Program-made: the position numbers and the translations under genes
Shown: positions 43,392 to 53,432 of the stretch, in pieces
Layout of the letters: every line of letters starts with the position of its first letter
Numbering within the stretch: the first letter of the stretch is position 1
NCBI GenBank assembly: GCA_019915135.1
Contig: JAHLMK010000004.1
Span: 62,001 to 126,000, forward strand
DNA: 64,000 nt
Direction: 5' to 3'
From: Strobilurus pachycystidiatus
Lineage: Eukaryota > Basidiomycota > Agaricomycetes > Agaricales > Physalacriaceae
The notes under the pieces: model-generated
Told to the model about the DNA's origin: nothing
The model's input: only the letters and a program-made list of their open reading frames with translations
Database searches by the model: none

Positions 43392-46274
43392 ATGGAGGAG
43401 CCCACTCACCAACACCTCATCTATGGCAAAGGCTTTTGGAAAACAAAGCTCGGCTCAGACCTCCAAAAAGCACCCCTCATTGACCGAATTCACCTAGTCT
43501 TCTCCCTTCTCATCTTCCTCGGAGTATCCCTTGCCAGTTTCCTCGAGTTCTGCTTCGCATCGCCTATCAAGGAAGTGCGGAATCGAGTCGGCATGTTCAT
43601 GGCCCATACTCCCTCCGCATCATCACCAGATAGGATCTTTCCCCCAGGCATGGTTTACCGTCTCTGGCATGAAAAGTGGCCAAAAGGGGTCCCTAAGCTA
43701 CACGAGACTATCCAGAACTGCGCGCTCAAAATTGCCGTCGAGGAAAGCGATAATATTATTCAGGATGAGTCACTCAAGATCAGGGTACATGCTCTGACCA
43801 TCGCCAGAATCCGAGAGCTTCTCGATCCGGGCAAAATTGCTGCAACTTTCCAAAGGCTGGCTCCATTCACATGGAAATACCTCTATACATTCTCTGCGAC
43901 ACCAAACCGATATCGAAGAGAGAAGAAAAAAAGGACGGAGCAGGAGAACAGCAATGTCCCGGACGAGAGTGAACCACCTCCTTGGACATCTCCGATCGAC
44001 GATGACTTTGACGACTGGCACGACGAAGAGTCCGAGACAGAGCTTGGAAAAACTACAGGATTTATGCGAAATCCTGTCTATGTGAGTAGCTGAGCCTGTC
44101 AATATGAAGAGGAGACTCACAAAGCAATCAAGGCTATCATGGTAGCCATCTCAATGCTAGCCTTCGTTCGGAACAGAGCCACGAACATCCTTCCCCTTCT
44201 CCTCGGCTTATTCTTCAAGATCAGCGGTACAAGCTCGCGTGTAATCCGCATGCTCAGTAATGCGGGCATCTGCGTATCCGAGAGCACGATCAAACGCTTG
44301 AAAAAGCACATTTCCGACGACGCTGTAAAACGGGCTGTAGAGTTCGTTCGCAGTGGACGACTCTTCTATTTTCTGTTCGACAATATCAACATATACCTTC
44401 GCAAGTTTCAGCAAAGAATCACGAACCACAATTCGATGATACATGCGACGAATACTGCCATCCTTGGTATTGACGAAGAGGGTCTGGATGCAGAAAAAGC
44501 CCAGGATCTGCAAGCAAAGTTGAGATTACGTGGAAAACGCGCAAAAGCCATGTTTTCCGACCTGTTGCCAACGAAGGAGGACGGGGCCCATCTAGCATCA
44601 GCGTTCCAGGGACATATCGCACACTTCATCATTCGGTACTGCCCGGGAAGCCAAAACTGGGAGGGACGTGCGGCAATGCTGGAGAAAGCACTCACTTCTA
44701 TTCCGGAGGATCGTCCGCTGCCACCCAAAAAGACAGAGATGTTTCTGCTTGGTGTTTTCGACGTTAACGAGGGATCTAAAAAGGGGATCATCAAGCTGCT
44801 CGACGAAGCTCATCAGAAGTTGAAGCTTACCGCCGAGCTCTGGGCGTCGAAGATTCGTTATCTTCTAGGTGATTGGCTGTCATCAGCAAACTACCGAGGA
44901 GCGCGACGGGATCGTATCGACGATGTCAACAGCAAGGAGCGCCTAGAGTATGGAGAAGAACTCAGCACCTTATGGCACTACGGCCTACAAGGCAGTCATA
45001 TGATAATGCGCACTCACTACGGCACGGTCATGGATCCAGCATCGCTAGCCTCGCACAAGGGTCTTCTTGGCCGGACCTGGGATGTTAACAAACCAAACTA
45101 CGCAGCAGCAAAGGCGCTCATTCGACACTCGCTGATTGCACGCATTCTACACATTGTAATGTATGTGAATCTTACAGTCACTCAGATATGCAAGACTGAC
45201 AGACACTCACAGGGTTAAGAAAGGCTTTAGGCAATGGTCGGAGCTCAAGAGCTGGCGGCCAACATACGAAGAGGTCGAAGAACTAGCAGGAGACATATGC
45301 GTCAGTTTTGCGACCACAAAGGCAGCCGAGCATGCGAAGGATGCCAAGGATGACTGGCTGGCGCATACCATGTACTTCGTGCGGGATGCTTTACTGTTTG
45401 TGGAGTTTGAAGACGCTGTTGCCTGCGCAGATGCTGGCCGTGTGCTCCGTGTCCTTCGTTTCTGGGTCCTTGCATTTCGTGGTGTGGGCCAGCACAACTA
45501 TTCGCGTGAATGTGCAGAGGTCCTCCTCAGATGGAAGTATGAGACAACAGAGGATATGCGAAAAGCTTTGGAGAGGGCATGGTTCGTGAATCGCTGGGGT
45601 CTTGAACGTCGGTTCATTGCATCAGACTTGTATATGGAGCAGCTAAACTATTGGGTCAAAGTGAGTTCATCATCTACTCAATGCTATGAAACTCACTCTA
45701 TCTCCAGCGCGTCTTTATTGCAGAAGGAAACGGCGTCACAATTGAGTACATCATCGCCAAAGGATCAGCCTGCATTGAGGCGTTCCGAGATATCTCCCAT
45801 CTTGTAGCCAACTTCTTCGGTGATCCTGACCGGTCGCGACGCTCCAAGGAGATCAAATTCGAGGAGGACTTGCGACGTCTGGTAGAGGAGATGGTCAAGA
45901 AAAAGCTGCACGGAAAGCCTCAAGAACACTTCGTACCTGCACCAGTCAAGAAGACAAAGAACGGCCGGACTCCTCCACCTCAGTCCAGTGTCATTGATGT
46001 GCAGGTGGTGGGTGCTGGCGCTTGGGCACTTGGGAAGTTCCTTGACTTTGTTCGTTCTACGACATACGATCCCGCTGTGGGGTATCCAATGGAGGTGATC
46101 GAGGAAAATGGTTCCGTGGACGACTCAACGTTGAACACTGGGACGGTCTTTGATCAGACACGGTCAAATCCTCTTATTGTGGACCAGTATGAAGATGTTC
46201 ACGGCGACGAAAATGACGAGAACGGTGCATTGGGAGGCGGCGGCGAATATGGTCCAGAAGAAAGCCGGAATTAG
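43392..46274 (+). CDS. DUF6589-family protein
   Basis: Four exons, 43392-44081, 44133-45160, 45213-45660 and 45708-46274, give 910 residues. The middle and C-terminal parts match what I know of the basidiomycete DUF6589 family. Landmarks are IMVAISMLAFVRNRATN, the LFDNINIYLRK block with an Asp-Asn pair, HNSMIHATNTAIL, VLRFWVLAFRGVGQHNYSRE and NRWGLERRFIASDLYMEQLN. The last two correspond to the H-x-KYA-E and G-x-P-x-x-x-IP-x-DL-x-x-E-x-x-N signatures. The N-terminus (DRIHLVFSLLIFLGVSLASFLEF) is hydrophobic. An acidic region precedes the core and the C-terminus is acidic and Gly-rich. Function is not established. Its high copy number in mushrooms and its place opposite a helicase inside inverted repeats suggest a role in a mobile element. 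The stop lies 177 bases from that of the convergent helicase. Confidence 0.8.
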
Positions 46275-46451
46275 TTCCCACGGCCTATCTCGATCCTCAT
46301 CATATCTTGTTTGAATTCAGAAACTCTATAGCCGTCTCTGTCCTATTCAGAGAATGTATATAAGATGCTCTACTATGAAAATAAACTAATGACAAGGTAT
46401 CAACTGTCACGACAAAGCGAATAATTACAAGTCCGTAAGTCAATGTCAAAC

Positions 46452-49095
46452 CTAATGTCTGTAATACTTGTTCGTCGATGGTGTATTATCATACGTATGT
46501 GGTCGATAATACGACGATCTGGTACTAGAAGGTGTAGGTAATGACGGTGTTGAAGCACCCGCTTGTGGCCCGAGACCAGCACGAGGCATGGGCGCTATGT
46601 TCGGGGTGTATCCACCAGGGAGCGGTCGAGAGCGCGCAACGGTGGGTGTCGCTCCTTGTAGGATACAAGGTGCAAACAGCCTCGGAGTTCCCAAGTTCAA
46701 GAGAGGCGCTGTGCTTGTCGTTGATCTCCGAGAGGTAGACAAAGATGGAGATGGATTTGTCAAGTTACTTGTCTGTTGAGGCACTGTCTCCAGCGGCCCA
46801 AAGACATCGCTTCTCACACCATGCGAGCGTGTACGAAAGGCGGGAGTAGATACGGGGGATCGTGGGGTAAAGACAGGCTGCGGCAGAGGTCCGGCTGGCA
46901 AGGTAAGGTTTTCTTGGCCAGTCCGTGGTCGCTTGGCTGAACGGCGCTGAGAGCGAGGAGTTCGCTGAATGCTCAGGGTGTCTCGCCATGCCGAAATGAC
47001 ATGGACAACTTCATCAAGGTCCAGGTCGGAAGCTGTATCCCAGCGGAGCACGCTCTTGATGAGGTTGACATCGACCTGACGAAACTTGAGAAATCGGTGG
47101 CAGTTCTCGACAAACTTGTCAAGAACAGCGGGCGGTAACCCAATCTGACTAGAAAGAAAATCCCCTCCACCACGCATTTGATGTCGCTGTTCTCGCCAGC
47201 TGATCATATCCGCGCGGAAAGTCTCGCGAGCCTCTTTTGGTAGAGAGTAACGGCCACCGGGAGGTTTGAAGCTGGTCCCAGGGGAGGCAACTGATGTCTG
47301 AGAGGTGTTGGACAATGAAGAAGATGGCCGCGGAGGCTCAGAGGGTGCAAGAGCAGGCACCGGGACGACAGGGAAAATGAAGTCGGCCGCAAACGTGGAA
47401 AGTCGGGGATCGTGACGATCTGAAGCCTTGAATGGCAGACAAAGATCTGCGTTGCAGAGATGACAGCAGCGTGCCACAGTTGCGTGCCGGTCTGGCAAAT
47501 CCAAGACGGTCCAAGTCATCTCCAGTTCCGATGCTTGAGCGCGGTATCCTGTCAGTGTACTGGCATTGTTGGTGAGGCTGGTCCGGATGGCCAAATCGGT
47601 GGATGGGCGGAACGTAGTCCGCAGGAAGTCATGGCAGCAGTCTATGCATAGATTGAGACAAATTGAAGCAAGAAAGAATGAATACCACTTACCATCATCA
47701 GAAAGATTGATGAACTGCTTCAGAGTCGGATCAAGCTTGGCACGCTTGACTGCATTGTCTTTCGGCTCTTCTGGGGATTTGCCTTTGAGACGGGCGAGGG
47801 CTGGGTTGGTCGGTGCGGACTTCGGCTCGAAGCACCAGGCTGGAACAAGAAGTAGACACACGCCGGGGACTATACGATTGCGGCCGGCGCGACCCCATCG
47901 CTGAGCTACAACAGAAAAAGACTTGGGACACCCTATAATGACGGAGAACTTGATGTCGGGGACGTTACATCCCATTCCGGCGGCATCTGTGGCTATCAGG
48001 ATGCGAATCTTTCCTTTGCTAAATCCCTCCCAGCACTGCTCCTTGGAGAGCTCCGAGTTGCTCGCAGAGAAGGGCTGAACGGCCGAACGAAGATGTGGAG
48101 GGAGGCATTTACGCAGGGCCTGACAGATCTCGCGACAAGAGGTCTCGGAGTCAATGTAGATGATACCCTTGTCAATATCCTCCAGCCTTGTATCGGCATT
48201 GAGGATGGGCGGTAACAGGGTGAGGAGATCAAGGACAGGATTGCTGGGATTCTCGAGGACACGGTTGATGAAGAGGAGATTAGGGCGATCGGCACCAACA
48301 TCGATGCCCCAGAACGGACGGTTGCCATAGCCGAGAGTATCCCATAAGACGTCGAAAGTCGACGTCTGCGCGGTGGCAGTACATGCGACGAAGGGAATTT
48401 CGTACCCAGTGTACCCGCGAAGCTGATCGAGCTGACGGTATTCGGGGCGAAAGTCATCGCTGCCCCATTCATCGACGCAGTGGGCCTCGTCAATGATAAC
48501 GGCGGTGAGCCGCTTCCGAAAGCTGGTGTTGGTCCAGACTTTCTTGAAAGTATCGGAGAGCGCCATCTCGGGGGAGACATAGACAATCTGCGCGCGTGTC
48601 CGCACATTCGTCCATAAGGCGGGAGTCTTCTTTGTGTTCTCGTTGACGGCGATGGCATTCAAGCCCTTTTCCCGCGCCTGCTTCTCCTGAATGTAGTAGT
48701 CAATAATGTGCATTGAGTTGAATACAGAAGTTCATTACCTGGTCGCGTTCGAGTGCCTTCAGAGGACAAATGATGACGACGCATTTGCCTTTGCCTCCAA
48801 GCGCGGCGAGGCCTTCGAAGATCAAGCTCTTGCCGTAGCCAGTGCCGGCGCAGACGATAGAGTCATAACCCTGGAGAATGTGCTGGATGGCCTGCGGCTG
48901 CCAGGGATCGGGCTCGAATGTGATTTTGAGCTCCTTCTTGAGGCCCGCGATGATGTTGTCGATAGTGTACTTCGTTGGAAGCTTGGTTTTAATGCCAGGT
49001 GTCCGTCTGGCAGCCGTAGCCTTGTGGCGACGTGGAGTTCCGGGAGATCTGGGGAGTAAGGTGGTTGGAGAGGAAGGAAGGACGCGGGGAGGCAT
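46452..49095 (-). CDS. RecQ-like DEAH-box DNA helicase
   Basis: Three exons on the minus strand, 49095-48739, 48686-47693 and 47641-46452, give 846 residues. SF2 helicase motifs are in order: Walker A GTGYGKS (84-90), ICPLKAL, DEAH (185-188), FVACTATAQ, and QRWGRAGRN for motif VI with ATDAAGMGCNVPD before it. The order and spacing fit RecQ-type 3'-5' helicases. After the core there is a Cys-containing segment (DLPDRHATVARCCHLCNADLC) that may be the RecQ zinc-binding part. A long Ser/Pro/Thr-rich tail follows, with one helical block (VNLIKSVLRWDTASDLDLDEVVHVISAW). It differs from cellular RecQ by this tail and by lack of an obvious HRDC or RQC block. Introns are 52 and 51 bases. It faces the DUF6589 gene tail to tail, which suggests a two-gene unit. 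Confidence 0.88.
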
Positions 49096-49371
49096 TGGAC
49101 GCGTTCTTTGAGGAGTGAAGTGACGGAAAAGGCCTGGATATTGTGTTTAGTACATTGTATGACATCCACAAAAAAATTGGTAGGCACACCTGACCGCGAG
49201 GGATAACTACTGGCTTCCCACAGATTGGATTGCCGCGATCGGAGCTCGTCCTTCGGCGCGTATTTAGACAGGAAATATAATATCTGGCAGCCAGAATGAG
49301 TTCATGAAGTTGTTTATATACTTCGAGTGTCGATGTCTCACGGGTCGTTCAAGGAAAAGAGCGCGTGCTCC

Positions 49372-49537
49372 AGTGGGTATGGGAGTACGAAGAGGGTCGT
49401 CATAGTTTACATGATGAAGCAAGCCCCTCTGCGAGGCTGCCGTCCGCCAAAGATCAACAAACAAAGGCAGCCAATGAGAGCAGAGGGGCTTGGACCGAAC
49501 CTAGTGACCTGCAGTCGATCCTGCAGGGTCCGTGCCG
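49372..49537 (-). repeat. Right inverted repeat of the DUF6589/helicase unit
   Basis: The minus-strand counterpart of 42838-42996. It contains a perfect 12-base palindrome pair, AAGCCCCTCTGC and GCAGAGGGGCTT, separated by about 47 bases, so the end can form a hairpin. Confidence 0.65.
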
Positions 49538-49546
49538 TGTATTTAT

Positions 49547-49564
49547 TGATTGATTGATTGATTC
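49547..49564. repeat. TGAT/ATTG tetranucleotide microsatellite
   Basis: Four to five uninterrupted TGAT-type units just outside the right inverted repeat. Confidence 0.8.
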
Positions 49565-49582
49565 ATATGCAAGACCCTGTAA

Positions 49583-49645
49583 ACTGATTTGACTGATTCA
49601 GATGTGCGACACGCGCAGGATACTGCCCGGTCAATTCCAACGGCT
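49583..49645 (+). repeat. Direct repeat flanking the DUF6589/helicase unit, right
   Basis: Partner of 41384-41452. It starts about 45 bases outside the right inverted repeat. Confidence 0.65.
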
Positions 49646-49835
49646 GTGTTATGGACCAGGAATGCGGCCTGCACGGCTCGGGTAGGTATAAGAGGTTGAG
49701 AATGCGGAGGAAAGCAAACCTCACCTCAGTGAAACTTGCTGCCCCGTCCTAGTGCCCAATTCACCACCAGTCGGCGTCTACACCGCTCGACGTTCTCCGC
49801 ACAAGCGCATCCCTTCCATCCCATACCACCCAGTC

Positions 49836-50123
49836 ATGAATCATGTTCCCGTTCCAACGTCTTACCCAGCAGCGATGCCGCAAGGCGCGCTGAGCCAGGG
49901 CGGACGCCAACCCCCATCCCAGCCCTACCCGCCCGGACTCCCCGCTTGTCCCCTCGCTCAGAGTTACGGTGGACAGGGATACGCAGGACAAGGACCGTAC
50001 CTTCCTACCCATCCGTCTGGAGTGGTCGGCTACTGCCCTTATCACGGCTCAAGGACTACGATGGGTACGGGACAGAGCCCGTGCCATTGTCCGTACCCGA
50101 GCATGAATTCCGAGTCGCGTTGA
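49836..50123 (+). CDS. Small Pro/Tyr/Gly-rich protein, right paralogue
   Basis: A 95-residue frame starts MNHVPVPTSYPAAMPQGALS and continues GGRQPPSQPYPPGLPAC, then a Gly/Tyr-rich and Cys-containing end. It is related along its whole length to the product of 29972-29694 on the other strand, including a TGA stop in matching sequence (CGCGTTGA in both). No known domain or signal peptide is seen. The upstream region has no clear TATA box. It may be a conserved small gene of the mating-type-like region. Confidence 0.55.
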   Translation: MNHVPVPTSYPAAMPQGALSQGGRQPPSQPYPPGLPACPLAQSYGGQGYAGQGPYLPTHPSGVVGYCPYHGSRTTMGTGQSPCHCPYPSMNSESR

Positions 50124-50275
50124 TCGCGTCGCGAAAACCACCGAGGCACCACAGATGTGGCGCGATGATTCAATGTCAGTTCTAAATCCCCAGGGATGCC
50201 CACAGAACCACCGGCCGTATTAAATAATCCAACACCGTATAATCAGATCCCTTCTCCTGTCAGTATGTATGTATG

Positions 50276-51796
50276 GCATCAGGAAAATCGTACTTGACTA
50301 ATCGGGTACTATTCCGATCAAAAACGGCGCCGATTAGTGTCGACTAGTGGAAAATAGTCAGATTAGTGGAATTAGCGAGATTAGCTAGCCCCCCCTACTA
50401 TTGTGACACTAATTTGAGCTAATTGCACCTTTTTCGACTAAAATGTCGGCTGGGATCTGGCTGGGAAGCAGGTTGTAGGCTTGGAATCACACCAGATTGT
50501 TCTTGAGCAAGTTTATTGTCATTGGGTCTATGTACAGGTACAATGTGGGTAGTCTACAATATGGCTGATGTGTGGCGTAAGGCGACAAATTGTACATGTA
50601 CCGACAGGTACCGTACTACGTCGTGCACAGGTAAATCGGACACTTAACAATGGACAAACCGCGGCAACGTTCAGGGCCGCGCGGCCCGCGCTCATAGAAA
50701 AAAAGGAGTCAGCACATGCCACGGTGATATCTGGGCAACGTACCGTCACAACCCTCAAGTACGGGGACACAGATTGTGCGTATAGTTGTCGATGGGTCGG
50801 GGTCACCCTACAGTGACGTTGATCAGTGTAAGTGGCAGCGCCGTGGTAAGACTTACGGCGACGCCAGTAGGAGACACGCCCACGTGGGCATGTTCATTGT
50901 TGTTGCGGTCATCGTTGGTGGCACTATGTGGGGTTCGTAAGCGACAATGCGGACTCCACGAGAGACGACGCACCAGGTCCTGCGTCAGGCGCAATGGGAA
51001 AGTGAGTGTCTAGATCTTGGCCGCGAGGTCGTTGCCCTGGGTGGTTTGCGTAACAAGCAGGTAGGCAGGGGATTAGTAGAAGAGCGCCAGCAAAAATGCT
51101 GGGTGCTGCGGTCAGAGCAGAAAATGGACATATGAGGGAAGCCGCGCCAGACAATACATGGTGTGCGGTGCGTGCGCACCGGCTTCCTAGATTTGGAGGT
51201 TGTCAACCTGTCAACCGGTCGACACGTTGCGGCCCTCGCGACGTGACTAGAGCAGAAAGAATTAGTAGAGGAGAGGGACGGTGGTGTGGGAGACGCACCG
51301 GGTGAGCAGTAGGCAGTGTTGCCATGGGCTGTCGTTTCACAGAGAACAACGCTGGACAGGCGCTAGAGAAGGTGGGTGTTGGAAGGAAGAAAGCGTGTTG
51401 CCCCAAATTGGGGCATGGTTCGATTTCGTCGGTTCCGATGCTCGGTCCGAGCTGAGTTTGAAATGGACTTGTCACTTTTTCGTGCAAGTTCCGCCCCCCG
51501 CCTTCCCGCCCGCTTTACCCATGCACACGCTACATTCTCGGAGACAGCGCATTAGTGTGATATGATGGCCAGTTATACTTCCCGCTCATTTTGGATGAAT
51601 ATCTGGGAAAGTGAAATTGTATACTTTGTCGTTGTATCACACGTTAGTTGCCACCTTGTATTAGTGGCAGACAAGTTCGAAATAGTACAATTAGTGAACC
51701 AACAAGTCAGAATAGTCGGATTTAGTGGAAATAGTGACACCGGCACTAATTCTGATCGGAATAGTCCCGATTAGTCAAGTACCGTTTTCCTGATGC
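50276..51796. mobile_element. 1.5-kb terminal-inverted-repeat element, non-autonomous
   Basis: The two ends are inverted copies of at least 45 bases beginning GCATCAGGAAAA, then CGTACTTGACTAATCGGG and ACTATTCCGATCA, with only a few changes. Inside the ends many short ATTAGTG/AATAGTC motifs recur. ATG flanks both sides directly, which may be a 3-bp target duplication. Palindromic ends make the exact border uncertain. No transposase-like frame lies inside. Short Arg/Thr-rich frames around 50.5-51.3 kb are not recognisable. Confidence 0.75.
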
Positions 51797-52499
51797 ATGT
51801 GTACGCACCAATTTAGCATGATAATCGCATGGATTGATGTGACGGCAAGACAAGGTGGAAGGAAAGAGCCAAGAATCCGTTCACGTACCCCGAGAGATAC
51901 ACACAGTCGAGTGGAAGCCATCTGATTCATTGATTGTAAGAAGGTCGCGCTCGGGAGTCGGGAGTCGGAGACCTCAGACCTGACATCCCTGACGCGCAAA
52001 TGAGTTCAGGAACGCGCTATGGAGGTATAGAGTCGATGTAGGCATGTGGGCTCGCGTGATACAGGACCGACGGCGCCTCGTCGGTTTCGAGAAGAAAGAA
52101 CTAGAAAAATGAACACGGTCGGCTGTAGAGAAGAAAGATTTCTGAAAATCAAACCGCCACGTGGGTGATTGGACGGCAAACCCCGCCTCGAAACTAAGTA
52201 TCCCAACTTGCAAGGACGTGTACATGCTTACTCGCTGTGTCGCGTCTTAGCTCAGAAATCCGTATTTGGATGGGTCTGTGCGGCTCTACATAGCCGGCCG
52301 GAGCAAGGCTTTTGTCACCGCGTTTTGTGAAGCTCAGATAGCGCCCAATGAGGCCATCTCTTTTGTCAGAGTCTGACTCAGAACACAATGCGCAATGCCC
52401 TGGTTCAGGTAACAAAAGCGCATCGCACCCCTGTCAGGTCGGATTGGACATGCCGCCAGGTACGCAGGCGCTTCTAGGCGCATGTATACTTTCATTGAT
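51797..52499. other. Intergenic, nothing recognised
   Basis: No supported gene between the TIR element and the duplicated pheromone segment. A possible frame at 52348 on the plus strand runs through the pheromone leader and is not supported. Confidence 0.45.
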
Positions 52500-52643
52500 C
52501 CAAGACACGTCGACGACCCTTTTGTGTCCTCTTGTCCCCATAGTCAAAGTTGGCGTATGCATTTGCAAATTGGGGCCTTGGCGCGTCAATTCTTATTGTC
52601 TTCCACGCATGCAGTCGACAATGAAGGGGCGTCCCGTACGGCG

Positions 52644-52650
52644 TATAAAA
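52644..52650 (+). promoter_or_regulatory. TATA box of right pheromone gene
   Basis: TATAAAA in CGTATAAAAGCGCAC, about 100 bases before the ATG. The same sequence and spacing occur in the left copy. Confidence 0.75.
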
Positions 52651-52748
52651 GCGCACTCTGCACGAAGAGAAAAAGCATCGCACGCATCCACACCGCGAAC
52701 ACTCATCGTTGTCCACAAACGACTTAACCAAACCACCCACCAATTCAA

Positions 52749-52862
52749 ATGGATTCCTTCGAGTACGCCCCCACCGTCGCCCAGGTCGAGACCGAGGAGA
52801 CCTTCGAGTCTGCCCCCGTCAACGAGGCCGACGGCAATAGCTCTGGCTGCGTCGTCGCCTAA
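52749..52862 (+). CDS. Lipopeptide mating pheromone precursor (CaaX, CVVA), right copy
   Basis: The 37 residues start MDSFEYAPTVAQVETEE and end ADGNSSGCVVA. The terminal CVVA is a CaaX farnesylation box and the small size fits basidiomycete B-locus pheromone precursors. Right after TAA the sequence reads GGTGAGCACATCG, later CGCTGGTTCAG, consistent with an intron in the 3' UTR, a common feature of such genes. It is strongly conserved with the left copy (two residue differences near the N-terminus, none in the presumed mature peptide). By family the processed peptide is exported and sensed by an STE3-type receptor on a partner mycelium. No receptor gene is visible in this window. Confidence 0.88.
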   Translation: MDSFEYAPTVAQVETEETFESAPVNEADGNSSGCVVA

Positions 52863-53432
52863 GGTGAGCACATCGTAACATTGCGACCGACGGGATACTG
52901 ACCGCTGGTTCAGCGTCGCGCCTTATACACCCACCCTCGTTGGAGTTGCAGGGGGGAGGGAGAGGACATGTTGAAGCGACTGTTGTATTATCATTAGACC
53001 CCACCATCCTTTTCGTCCTTCTTCGGTGGTCGTCTGTCATTGGGATTCCTGTGAATGTTATATTGAGTCTTACTCCAACTTGCGTGATGAGCAGAGCGTG
53101 GTCTCGTACATTCTTGAAGAGACGTCCTTGTCCTCGAGCCCTCAAGTAGAGTCATTCGGACAGGGATCGTAGCAAGAAGCCGCCACAAAATTAGAACAGT
53201 AGAAAACCCGTCGGGACATAGACAATGATGACATTGACACGTCGTCCTTTCAAGTTGGAGACCTGGTGACGGAGGTGATATGGCATTCGTCGGGTAGGGA
53301 GATGAGGATAGGCGGAACTCGCCATTGAGATTCGAGAAGTATGAATCTTCCTACCCGGCTTGCACGCGTAAGGGATCGAAGCTGGATCGGAGCCACTGAG
53401 AAAATCGCTATATTCATGTCCAGTTCACAGTA

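Larger units (their letters stand above)
42838..49537. mobile_element. Candidate mobile unit: DUF6589 protein plus RecQ-like helicase inside inverted repeats
   Basis: Two convergent genes fill the unit (43392-46274 plus, 49095-46452 minus). Outside both 5' ends lie diverged inverted repeats: about 42838-42996 and, inverted, about 49372-49537. Shared blocks in matching order are GGCA..GACCCTG, CTAGGTTCGG, CAAGCCC..TGCTC, GGGGCTTGCTTCA.CATGT and CGACCCTCTT. The repeats share about 80 percent over the best hundred bases, by eye. The exact borders and any target-site duplication are not resolved. Whether it moves is inference. Confidence 0.55.
52500..53115 (+). repeat. Right copy of inverted pheromone-gene duplication
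   Basis: The plus-strand partner of 28215-28810. Homology includes GGGCCTTGG, CGACAATGA.GGGGC and CCCGTAC before the TATA box. It continues through the gene and the 3' intron to GGTCTCG.ACAT well past the gene. Confidence 0.85.

Noticed and set aside
42838..49537. Helitron interpretation of the helicase-containing unit
   Set aside because: The helicase is RecQ-like, not Pif1-like, no Rep/HUH domain is fused to it, and the ends are inverted repeats rather than TC/CTRR ends.
28200..53200. STE3-type pheromone receptor expected near the pheromone genes
   Set aside because: No set of frames with seven membrane spans or receptor-like conservation is present. The receptor may lie outside the window or these may be pheromone genes without a linked receptor.
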